From Chlorobiota bacterium (GTDB lineage Bacteria > Bacteroidota > Bacteroidia > Flavobacteriales > Flavobacteriaceae): DNA of 10,597 nucleotides. The notes beneath the pieces were generated by a model. That model saw only the letters and a program-made list of their open reading frames with translations. It made no database searches and was not told the origin of the DNA. The stretch spans positions 1 through 10,597 of the forward strand of contig JAADHG010000068.1 in the NCBI GenBank assembly GCA_013151975.1, written 5' to 3'. Below, in pieces: positions 1 to 6,424 of the stretch. Made by a program: the position numbers and the translations under genes. Position 1 is the first letter of the stretch. Each line of letters begins with the position of its first letter.

Positions 1-1
1 A

Positions 2-1465
2 TATCGTCAAATATTAAAAGCCACATCCTTATTTGGAGGTGTACAAGTTTTTAGTGTTTTAGTATCAATTGCAAAATCAAAATTTGCAGCTATTTTTATT
101 GGACCTTCAGGTATAGGAATTCTTGGTCTTTTAAATTCTACATTAGATTTAATTATAGGCTTTACCAAACTAGGTTTGGATGTAAGTGCTGTAAAAGAAA
201 TATCTGCTACTAAAGAGGAAGACACTAATAAAGTTTCAAGAGTTATTAATGTTTTAAAACGTTTAACATGGCTTACAGGCTTGCTAGGCGCAGTGATAAC
301 TATAATATTATCGTCTTGGTTAAGCAAAGTTGCTTTTGGCAATACAGATTACACACTCTCATTTATTTTAATCTCATTAGCAGTATTTTTTAATCAATTA
401 ACAGTTGGTAATCTAGCTATTTTACAGGGCTTGAGAAAGCTAAAAAATTTAGCTAAAGCAACATTATGGGCAAGTTTTTGTAGCTTATTGGTTATCATTC
501 CGCTTTATTATTATTTAGGAGTTAAAGGGATTGTTCCTGTAATTATTTTAACTTCAGTATTCACGTTTATTTTTTCATGGTATTTTACTAGGCAATATCA
601 TGTAAAGTCTGATAAGATTGCTATTAAAGTCTTATTCATTGAAGGAAAGCAAATGATGAAATTAGGATTTGTTCTGAGCTTGGGAAGTTTGGCTACACTG
701 TTAACAATTTATCTTATTCAAATATTTATTACCAATCGCGGAGGTATAGTTGAGGTTGGTTATTACAATGCTGCATTTATAATAATTAATGCCTATGTTG
801 GAGTTATTTTTAATGCTATGAGTAAAGATTATTTTCCAAGACTAGCATCCATAGCTGATAAAAATGATATTTTATCAAGAGTGGTTAATCAGCAAGCTTT
901 TGTTGCTATATTGCTTTTAACCCCAATTATAGTTGTGTTCTTAGCATTTGCACCACTTATAATTAATATTTTATTTACGAGAGAATTTTCACCAATCATC
1001 GGGATACTTACTTTTGGAATATTAGCGACATTATTTAAAGCAGTTTCATGGACAATGGGTTATATTTTAATAGCTAAAGGCGATTCAAAACTATTTATTC
1101 AGACTGAAGTAGGATTTAATCTTATTCTGCTATTAATGAGTGTATTAGGTTATGTTTATGGAGGTTTAATTGGAGTTGGAATTAGTTTTTTGTTATATTA
1201 TATAATCTATTTAGTAGGTATAAAGATAATTACAAACTATAAATATAATTTTAAGTTTAATTCCGATTTCTATAAGATATTTATTATTTGTATTATTCTT
1301 TGCTTTGGTGCGTTTTTAGTAACATATATTAAAACCGATTATGTAAAATACGGATTGATGATAGTTTTAATTATTTCTTCTTGTATTTTTACAATTGTAA
1401 AGCTGAATCAAAAAACCGATTTAATTAGAGTTATAAAACAAAAATTTAATAACAATAAACAATAG
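2..1465 (+). CDS. wzx: Wzx-type polysaccharide flippase, 5' end outside window
   Basis: This is a multi-pass inner-membrane protein of the polysaccharide flippase family (MOP superfamily, COG2244-like), expected to move undecaprenyl-linked glycan repeat units from cytoplasm to periplasm. The frame is open from base 2 and gives 487 residues. The first visible residues (YRQILKATSLFGGVQVF) match the usual start of flavobacterial flippases, so probably only a few residues are missing and the internal ATG at 176 is not the true start. By eye there are 12 to 14 hydrophobic segments spread along the whole length, with short charged loops, and a Lys/Asn-rich C-terminal tail. The stop is 1 bp before the next start, so it is probably translated with the isomerase gene. 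The neighbouring glycosyltransferases support a flippase role rather than a MATE drug exporter. The family call is firm; the substrate is not visible. Confidence 0.88.
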   Translation, partial: YRQILKATSLFGGVQVFSVLVSIAKSKFAAIFIGPSGIGILGLLNSTLDLIIGFTKLGLDVSAVKEISATKEEDTNKVSRVINVLKRLTWLTGLLGAVITIILSSWLSKVAFGNTDYTLSFILISLAVFFNQLTVGNLAILQGLRKLKNLAKATLWASFCSLLVIIPLYYYLGVKGIVPVIILTSVFTFIFSWYFTRQYHVKSDKIAIKVLFIEGKQMMKLGFVLSLGSLATLLTIYLIQIFITNRGGIVEVGYYNAAFIIINAYVGVIFNAMSKDYFPRLASIADKNDILSRVVNQQAFVAILLLTPIIVVFLAFAPLIINILFTREFSPIIGILTFGILATLFKAVSWTMGYILIAKGDSKLFIQTEVGFNLILLLMSVLGYVYGGLIGVGISFLLYYIIYLVGIKIITNYKYNFKFNSDFYKIFIICIILCFGAFLVTYIKTDYVKYGLMIVLIISSCIFTIVKLNQKTDLIRVIKQKFNNNKQ

Positions 1466-1466
1466 T

Positions 1467-1868
1467 TTGAGTATAGATACAATTACAATTATTGATATTC
1501 CGAAAATTACTGATGTTAGAGGAAATCTTTCAGTCATTGAGAATGATGTTGTCCCTTTTGATATTAAACGCGTATATTATTTATATGATGTGCCTAGTGG
1601 GACTCACAGAGGTGGTCATGCACACAAAACGCTTCAGCAATTATTAATAGCTATTAGCGGAAGTTTTAATGTAGTTTTAAAGGATAGGAATGGCCAACAA
1701 AAAACAATAACTTTAAATAAACCCAATAAGGGCTTGTTAATTCCTAATATGACTTGGCGTGAATTGGAAGATTTTTCGTCAGGAGCAGTTTGTCTTGTCA
1801 TCGCTTCAGAGATCTACGACAAAGAAGATTATATAAGAGATTTTAATAAATTTCTACTTAAAAGGTAA
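1467..1868 (+). CDS. fdtA: FdtA/WxcM-type dTDP-sugar 3,4-ketoisomerase
   Basis: This 133-residue cupin protein matches the size of the FdtA/QdtA family. These enzymes convert dTDP-4-keto-6-deoxyglucose to the 3-keto isomer, the step before C3 transamination to Fuc3N or Qui3N. Seen in the sequence: DVRGNLS near residues 16-22, YYLYDVPSG at 37-45, the HRGGHAHK block at 47-54 with H51 and H53 where the family's active-site histidines lie, and a PNMTW block at 93-97. The start is a TTG 1 bp after the flippase stop. No in-frame ATG lies before residue 95, and homologues begin at this same point, so TTG is well supported and translation is probably coupled. The 3' end overlaps the convergent glycosyltransferase by 15 bp. 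The matching aminotransferase is not in the window. Whether the product is the galacto (FdtA) or gluco (QdtA) epimer cannot be told by eye. Confidence 0.87.
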   Translation: MSIDTITIIDIPKITDVRGNLSVIENDVVPFDIKRVYYLYDVPSGTHRGGHAHKTLQQLLIAISGSFNVVLKDRNGQQKTITLNKPNKGLLIPNMTWRELEDFSSGAVCLVIASEIYDKEDYIRDFNKFLLKR

Positions 1869-2804
1869 GAGTTTTTTTCTAAGAGAGATTAGTTTTCTCA
1901 CCAAATTATATTGACTTGCACAGTAATGCACATAATCAGTTATAGTTTTTGATTTTATTTTTTTGAATATTTCTTTACCCAAAGCCTTTTTTTCAAAATA
2001 ACCAGCTAAAAACAGCAATTCTTTATTATGATTTTGAGAGTATAATTCATTTATGTGTTTTGAAAAGTTGTATTCATTTGAAAAATAATCAAACAAAGTT
2101 TTCATTTGGTTTTTAAGAAATAAATGATTTTCAAAATTCCTTTGATGCGAATATGAATCGTCATGGACTCTGTAGATATGTAACGATTCTTTAACAGTAG
2201 CAAAATTGGTTTGCATAACCATGTCTACTAGAATGGGATAATCTTCTATAGATAGATTCATTTTTAAATATGCATTAAAATCAACATATTTGTATAGTTG
2301 AGATTTGTTAAAGCAAAGCCCAATAGGTGAGACATTGCCTAGTAAAACAGCATTTTTATAATCTTCTTTTGATCCATTTATTACAGTATTATTTTTAAAT
2401 GGTGTAATGGTATTATCACTTTCATTTAATTCATCAAATCCACTATCTACAAATCCTAAGCTAGAATCATTTTGTAATAGGGTAACCATTTTTTGAAACG
2501 CATCGTCACTTTTTAGTAAATCATCACCCGCAATATCAAATACATAAGTGCCTCTGCATCTATCAAGTGTAGCTTTAAAATTTTCTAAAATCCCTAATTG
2601 TTTTTCATTCTTTACAATATTAAAAATATCTGGTTGTTTCGATGCATATGTATTAATAATATTTAAAGTATTATCAGTTGAGCAATCATCACCAATAACA
2701 ATTTCATAGGTAAAGTCCACTTTTTGTTTTAATATTGATTGTAAAGTTTCATCTATATGTTTTTCATTGTTATAGGTAATAAGATGTACTGATAAATTAA
2801 TCAT
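1854..2804 (-). CDS. Family 2 glycosyltransferase (GT-A fold)
   Basis: This is a cytoplasmic inverting glycosyltransferase that should add a sugar from a nucleotide donor to the lipid-linked glycan. From the ATG at 2804 it has 316 residues. It opens with the GT2 pattern LSVHLITYNNEKHIDETL, then VIGDDCSTDNT with D39-D40 at the nucleotide site, then FDIAGDD around 90-95 as the DXD-like metal site, and IEDYP at 186-190 with D188 as a likely catalytic base. An ATG 22 codons upstream (2870) would add a hydrophobic stretch ahead of the canonical first beta strand. That is unlike GT2 enzymes, so I prefer 2804. It is the only inverted intact gene in the glycan cluster, convergent with the isomerase and divergent from the GT4 gene. 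A weak -7-like box (TATTTTTC, minus strand, 2851-2844) lies about 40 bp upstream. Donor and acceptor are unknown. Confidence 0.86.
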   Translation of the reverse strand: MINLSVHLITYNNEKHIDETLQSILKQKVDFTYEIVIGDDCSTDNTLNIINTYASKQPDIFNIVKNEKQLGILENFKATLDRCRGTYVFDIAGDDLLKSDDAFQKMVTLLQNDSSLGFVDSGFDELNESDNTITPFKNNTVINGSKEDYKNAVLLGNVSPIGLCFNKSQLYKYVDFNAYLKMNLSIEDYPILVDMVMQTNFATVKESLHIYRVHDDSYSHQRNFENHLFLKNQMKTLFDYFSNEYNFSKHINELYSQNHNKELLFLAGYFEKKALGKEIFKKIKSKTITDYVHYCASQYNLVRKLISLRKKLLPFK

Positions 2805-2871
2805 AAAAGCAGCAGGAATTAATAAGTGTAAATTTAGAATAAAGAAAAATAGAATAAATAAATTATTCACT

Positions 2872-2879
2872 TATTTTTG
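2872..2879 (+). promoter_or_regulatory. Candidate Bacteroidota -7 box for the GT4 pair
   Basis: TATTTTTG matches the Bacteroidota -7 consensus TAnnTTTG exactly and ends 21 bp before the ATG at 2901, almost the same spacing as the box before the TPR gene. A promoter is expected here because the upstream gene is divergent. I see no clear TTG-type -33 element about 20 bp upstream, and such an AT-rich gap gives chance matches. The TTG inside this box (2877) is also an in-frame possible start, which the promoter reading argues against. Confidence 0.4.
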
Positions 2880-2900
2880 AGTAAACTTTTTTTAAAGCTG

Positions 2901-3989
2901 ATGAGTCAAAAAAAAATTGCTTTAATTGGATATAGATTAAATAAAGGAGGAGCTGAAAAAGTAATGGCTACATTATCAAATTTTTTTTATAAAAAAGGAT
3001 TTGATGTGCACATTATTATTGTATTGGATGATGTTAAATATCCACATTCGGGAACAGTTGTAAACCTAGGAGAGTTAAAAAATAAGCACAATGGTATTTT
3101 AAACAAGGTTAAGCGTTTTTGGTATTTAAAAAAACACTTAAAACAACATAATTTTGATTTTATTATAGACTTTAGGTTTCGTGTAAAACCAATGCAAGAA
3201 CTAATTATTGCAAAATGGTTGTATAATACTAAAACTATATATACAGTGCATAGTTCTAAATTGGAGATTTATTTACCTAATTTTTCTCCATTAGCAAGAA
3301 TTGTTTATGGAAATAGTTATAAGCTCATTTCTATAACTAAAGCGATGCATAAAATGATTTTGCGAAAGCATCAACTTAAAAATGTTAAGACAATTTATAA
3401 CCCCATTGATATTAATGAAATTCAAAAAAAAGTAATTGATAAAATTATTCTAGATTTTGAATATATTATTGGAGTTGGAGAGTATGATACTAATATTAAA
3501 CAATTTGATATACTTATTAGCACTTATGCCAAATCAATTTTGTCTAAAAAAGAAATTCATCTTGTAATTTTAGGCACTGGAAAAAACAAAGATTATTTAT
3601 TGTCAATAGCAAGAGAAAATAATATAGAACAGTTTGTGCATTTATTGGGCTTTAAAGAGAATCCATATAAATATATTAGTAAGGCTAAGTTTTTAGTGCT
3701 CACAAGTAAGTATGAAGGATTTCCAATGGCTATTGTTGAATCTTTGGCTTGTAGTACTCCAGTACTATCATTTGATTGCCCTACAGGACCACGAGAGATA
3801 ATTACCCATAAGGAAAATGGATTGCTTGTTGAGAATCAAAACACAAGTAAAATGATAGATAGCATGAATTTATTTATTGAAAATGAAGCGTTATATAATC
3901 ATTGTAAAAAGCAAGCATTATCAAGTGTTGATGAATTTTCAATTGACCGTATTGGAAAACAGTGGTTAGATTTAATGAATAATAATTAA
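2901..3989 (+). CDS. GT4-family glycosyltransferase (first of tandem pair)
   Basis: This is a GT-B fold, retaining glycosyltransferase of family GT4, 362 residues from the ATG at 2901. It should act in the cytoplasm on the lipid-linked oligosaccharide. The N-terminal domain begins with a beta strand and the acceptor-side glycine loop (KIALIGYRLNKGGAEKV). The C-terminal domain has the GT4 EX7E motif in YEGFPMAIVES, with E272 and E280, followed by STPVLSFDCPTGPREI. The PTGPREI block is common in GalNAc/galactose-type GT4 enzymes, but donor identity is only a guess. An in-frame TTG at 2877 would add 8 residues; it sits inside a -7-like box, so ATG is preferred. A run of nine A residues (2908-2916) follows the start. 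The gene ends 3 bp before the next GT4, in the same reading frame. Confidence 0.87.
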   Translation: MSQKKIALIGYRLNKGGAEKVMATLSNFFYKKGFDVHIIIVLDDVKYPHSGTVVNLGELKNKHNGILNKVKRFWYLKKHLKQHNFDFIIDFRFRVKPMQELIIAKWLYNTKTIYTVHSSKLEIYLPNFSPLARIVYGNSYKLISITKAMHKMILRKHQLKNVKTIYNPIDINEIQKKVIDKIILDFEYIIGVGEYDTNIKQFDILISTYAKSILSKKEIHLVILGTGKNKDYLLSIARENNIEQFVHLLGFKENPYKYISKAKFLVLTSKYEGFPMAIVESLACSTPVLSFDCPTGPREIITHKENGLLVENQNTSKMIDSMNLFIENEALYNHCKKQALSSVDEFSIDRIGKQWLDLMNNN

Positions 3990-3992
3990 AAT

Positions 3993-5078
3993 TTGCAAAA
4001 GCTACTTTATATAACTACAAATTTGAATGATTCAGGAGGTGTTTCTAGAATACTTTCTGTAAAGCTAAATGCATTGACTAAAGATTTTGGATATGAGGTT
4101 TGTATAATAAATACTAAAGGAAACTTATCTTCAATGTTCTACCATTTTGATAAAAAAATTCAAATAGTTTCCTTATCAAAAAGTAAATCTAACATAATTA
4201 ATATTGCAACATATCGAAAAAAACTCAAAAGGGCGATTAATAATTTTAATCCGGATGTAATAGTTAATTGTGATAACGGATTCAAAGCATCTATATTACC
4301 TTATTTAGTTAAAGGAAAAAGGCCTTTAATTTATGAAAGGCATTGTAGTAGAAACATTAAATCAGGAACAAAAATAGAAACGTTAAAATTTAAACTATCA
4401 AATAGGTTATTAGACTTTAGTATTGGCAAATATAATTCGGTTGTCGTTTTAAGTGATTATGCTAAGCAAGAGTGGGACTATAATAATATTAAAGTTATTT
4501 CAAACCCATTATGGTTTAAACAACCTATAATGCAATCAAGTTTAAACGATAATGTTGCTATTGCTGTTGGAAGGCTTGCCTATGAAAAAGGATATGATAA
4601 ACTACTTAAAATATGGAAAATTGTAAATGACAAACATACAGATTGGCTTCTAAAAATTTATGGAGAAGGAGACAATAGCCAATTAAAAAAACTTGCAAAA
4701 GCACTTAATATACAAAATAATGTTCAGTTTTTTGAACCAATTAAAGATATTGAAAGAATCTATTTGAACGCCTCAATGTTATTAAATACTTCTAGCTCTG
4801 AAGCCTTTGGTTTAACCTTAATTGAAGCCATGTCTTATGGTTTACCAGTAATATCATTTAAAAATACTTTAGGTGCTAAACAAAATATAGTAAATAATGA
4901 CAATGGATTTTTAATTGAAGAAAACAATTTAGCAGCTTATGCTAATAAGATTATTTGGCTAATAGAGAACAAACAAGAGATGCAAAGAGTCTCAAAAAAT
5001 GCTATTGAGAATGTGAAAAATTATGATTTTAACGCAATTATGGTGCAATGGCATAACCTATTTCAATCGTTTAAATAA
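3993..5078 (+). CDS. GT4-family glycosyltransferase (second of tandem pair)
   Basis: This second GT-B, GT4-family glycosyltransferase has 361 residues. The N-terminal strand and glycine loop read LLYITTNLNDSGGVSRIL. The donor-phosphate region reads VGRLAYEKGYDKLLKIW, carrying the conserved Arg and Lys of the family. The EX7E motif is SEAFGLTLIEAMSYGLPV, with E270 and E278. No ATG lies in frame before the conserved N-terminus, so the TTG 3 bp after the preceding stop is the likely start, with translational coupling. It is much less similar to its neighbour than a recent duplicate would be, sharing only family motifs, so the two probably add different sugars. Its last codons overlap the tail of a decayed minus-strand gene by 8 bp. 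It is the last intact gene of the glycan cluster. Donor and acceptor cannot be read from the sequence. Confidence 0.87.
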   Translation: MQKLLYITTNLNDSGGVSRILSVKLNALTKDFGYEVCIINTKGNLSSMFYHFDKKIQIVSLSKSKSNIINIATYRKKLKRAINNFNPDVIVNCDNGFKASILPYLVKGKRPLIYERHCSRNIKSGTKIETLKFKLSNRLLDFSIGKYNSVVVLSDYAKQEWDYNNIKVISNPLWFKQPIMQSSLNDNVAIAVGRLAYEKGYDKLLKIWKIVNDKHTDWLLKIYGEGDNSQLKKLAKALNIQNNVQFFEPIKDIERIYLNASMLLNTSSSEAFGLTLIEAMSYGLPVISFKNTLGAKQNIVNNDNGFLIEENNLAAYANKIIWLIENKQEMQRVSKNAIENVKNYDFNAIMVQWHNLFQSFK

Positions 5079-5520
5079 TGTTCTTTTTCAATGTGCCTAA
5101 AAGCCCTAATTTATAGAAATTAAACAACAGTAAAGAAGGTCTTGACGATTTAAGTTTTACTAATAATGGTTTGAAAGATATATGTGAAATAGATTAATAA
5201 TGCCCTCTTCAGTTTTTTTTGATAAAAATATCATTACTATCAATATCACCATGCTGCACAGGATTATTAATATGCTCAATATGTAATTGTAATTTACTTA
5301 CTTGATAGGCAAACAATGTATCATCGTGTCCATATTTGATGATGTTTGTGTCAAACTTTATTAAATTAAAACATACTTTTTTATGAGGGTATTATTAAAC
5401 ATTAGCATCATCTATACATATAAACTCAAAGTCAACATCTAATTTTGCAGTTTGTTCAACTATTTGTTTTGCAAGTGGATAAACATTGTAATTATAGAGA
5501 GGGACTAAAATTGAAAGCAT
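5071..5520 (-). pseudogene. Decayed family 2 glycosyltransferase
   Basis: This is the only content of the gap between the GT4 gene and ftsE. Read on the minus strand from an ATG at 5520, the first 41 codons are a typical GT2 N-terminus (MLSILVPLYNYNVYPL, ending FICIDDAN), cut by two TAA codons at 5397-5392. The same frame then shows a late-domain block (FDTNIIKYGHDDTLFAY, then IEHINNPVQHGD, about 5355-5230) with a GHDD motif like the GHEDxLFA block of related flavobacterial enzymes. At a run of eight A residues (5220-5213) the frame meets a TGA, and the family-like continuation KTEEGIINL is in a shifted frame. The first frame resumes with a C-terminal block (FKPLLVKLKSSRPSLLLF to LLGTLKKNII) ending in TAA at 5073-5071. 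I infer that about 130 residues between the N-terminal and GHDD blocks, and a shorter piece later, are deleted. It lies 15 bp after ftsE on the same strand. Confidence 0.85.
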
Positions 5521-5535
5521 AACAAAGCCGTTTGT

Positions 5536-6219
5536 TTAAGATTTTCTTTGTACCACTTCATACACTTTATTTTCGTCACATTTAAGTGTCTTACTTGGGT
5601 ATTTTAAGAGTAACGCATAATCATGTGTAGCCATTAAAATAGTGTGTCCTTTTTTATTCAATTCTTGCAATACCTCCATGACCTCTATACTGGTTTGCGG
5701 GTCAAGATTTCCTGTTGGTTCATCGGCAAGAATAAGCTCTGGATCGTTTAATAATGCTCTAGCTATAGCAATACGTTGCTGTTCTCCTCCTGAGAGTTCA
5801 TAAGGAAATTTATATCCCATTGTTTTCATATCAACTTTATCAAGAACGTCTTCAATCTTAGTTTTTATATCTTCTTTATTTGTCCAACCTGTAGCTTTAA
5901 GCACAAACTCTAAATTACCATAAACTGTTCGGTCATTCAAAAGCTTAAAATCCTGAAATACAATACCTAGTTTACGTCTTAAATACGGAATATCTTTTTC
6001 TTTTAATGAGGCCAAATCAAAGTCAACAATGGAGCCTTCGCCTTTAGTAAGTTCTAAGTCGCCATAAAGCGTTTTCATAAAACTACTTTTTCCAGTTCCG
6101 GTTTTGCCAATAAGATATACAAAATCGCCTTTATGCATTTCAATATTTACATTAGAAAGCACTAAGCTTTCACCTTGAAAAATAGAAGCATCTTTTAATT
6201 GTAAAACGATTTCAGACAT
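5536..6219 (-). CDS. ftsE: FtsE-like ABC transporter ATPase
   Basis: This 227-residue ABC ATPase matches FtsE length and type. FtsE pairs with the membrane protein FtsX at the division site, and in well-studied bacteria FtsEX controls peptidoglycan hydrolases in an ATP-dependent way. All ABC motifs are present: Walker A GKTGTGKSS at 38-46, Q-loop Q89 in VFQDFKLL, signature LSGGEQQ at 142-148, Walker B LILADEPT at 162-169, D-loop NLDP at 171-174, and H-loop H199 in ATHD. The VFQDFKLL and ADEPTGNLDP wording is typical of the FtsE/LolD branch; the short length and the lack of a permease neighbour favour FtsE. ftsX is not in the window, which is common in Bacteroidota. It is divergent from the TPR gene and was probably cotranscribed with the now broken glycosyltransferase 15 bp downstream. 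A LolD-type role is the main alternative. Confidence 0.85.
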   Translation of the reverse strand: MSEIVLQLKDASIFQGESLVLSNVNIEMHKGDFVYLIGKTGTGKSSFMKTLYGDLELTKGEGSIVDFDLASLKEKDIPYLRRKLGIVFQDFKLLNDRTVYGNLEFVLKATGWTNKEDIKTKIEDVLDKVDMKTMGYKFPYELSGGEQQRIAIARALLNDPELILADEPTGNLDPQTSIEVMEVLQELNKKGHTILMATHDYALLLKYPSKTLKCDENKVYEVVQRKS

Positions 6220-6246
6220 AAATCATTAAGTATTTTTAAGTGTTGT

Positions 6247-6275
6247 AAAAGTATCATTTAAAATCAAAAGTATCA
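6247..6275. repeat. Direct repeat in ftsE upstream region
   Basis: AAAAGTATCA occurs at 6247-6256 and again at 6266-6275 on the plus strand, a 19 bp period close to two helical turns. The pair is flanked by TGTTG on the left and CAACA on the right. It could be a two-site operator, or two tandem -7-like boxes for ftsE, since the minus-strand reading is TGATACTTTT twice. Chance is possible in such AT-rich DNA. Confidence 0.4.
6265..6272 (-). promoter_or_regulatory. Candidate -7 box for ftsE
   Basis: On the minus strand TACTTTTG fits TAnnTTTG exactly, 45 bp before the ftsE ATG. A second, weaker copy (TACTTTTA, 6253-6246) lies closer to the start. No convincing -33 TTG element is seen at the expected distance, so this is a motif match only. 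Confidence 0.35.
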
Positions 6276-6394
6276 ACACTAAATTATGTGTCTTCCATTT
6301 TCTAACTTCTGGCCTCCAACATTTGTCTTTTAAATATTTAATAACACGGTTTATAATTAACACAAAGTTTTAACGTTATAGCAACGAGATAAAT

Positions 6395-6402
6395 TATCTT
6401 TG
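6395..6402 (+). promoter_or_regulatory. Candidate -7 box for the TPR/barrel unit
   Basis: TATCTTTG matches the Bacteroidota -7 consensus TAnnTTTG exactly. It ends 22 bp before the ATG at 6425, which would give a short A-rich leader (CAAAAAACGAGTTA before the start). About 20 bp upstream there is only a weak -33 candidate in GTTTTAACG. The position just ahead of a gene that has no upstream neighbour on its strand supports a real promoter. Confidence 0.5.
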
Positions 6403-6424
6403 TTATTCATCAAAAAACGAGTTA

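Noticed and set aside
7..342. Minus-strand open frame across the flippase start
   Set aside because: It lies wholly over the flippase coding frame, which is open from base 2 and has family-like sequence; the antisense product resembles no protein I know.
2805..2870. 22-residue hydrophobic N-terminal extension of the inverted GT2
   Set aside because: GT2 enzymes begin at the first beta strand (here MINLSVHLITYNNE); the extension is translated AT-rich intergenic DNA.
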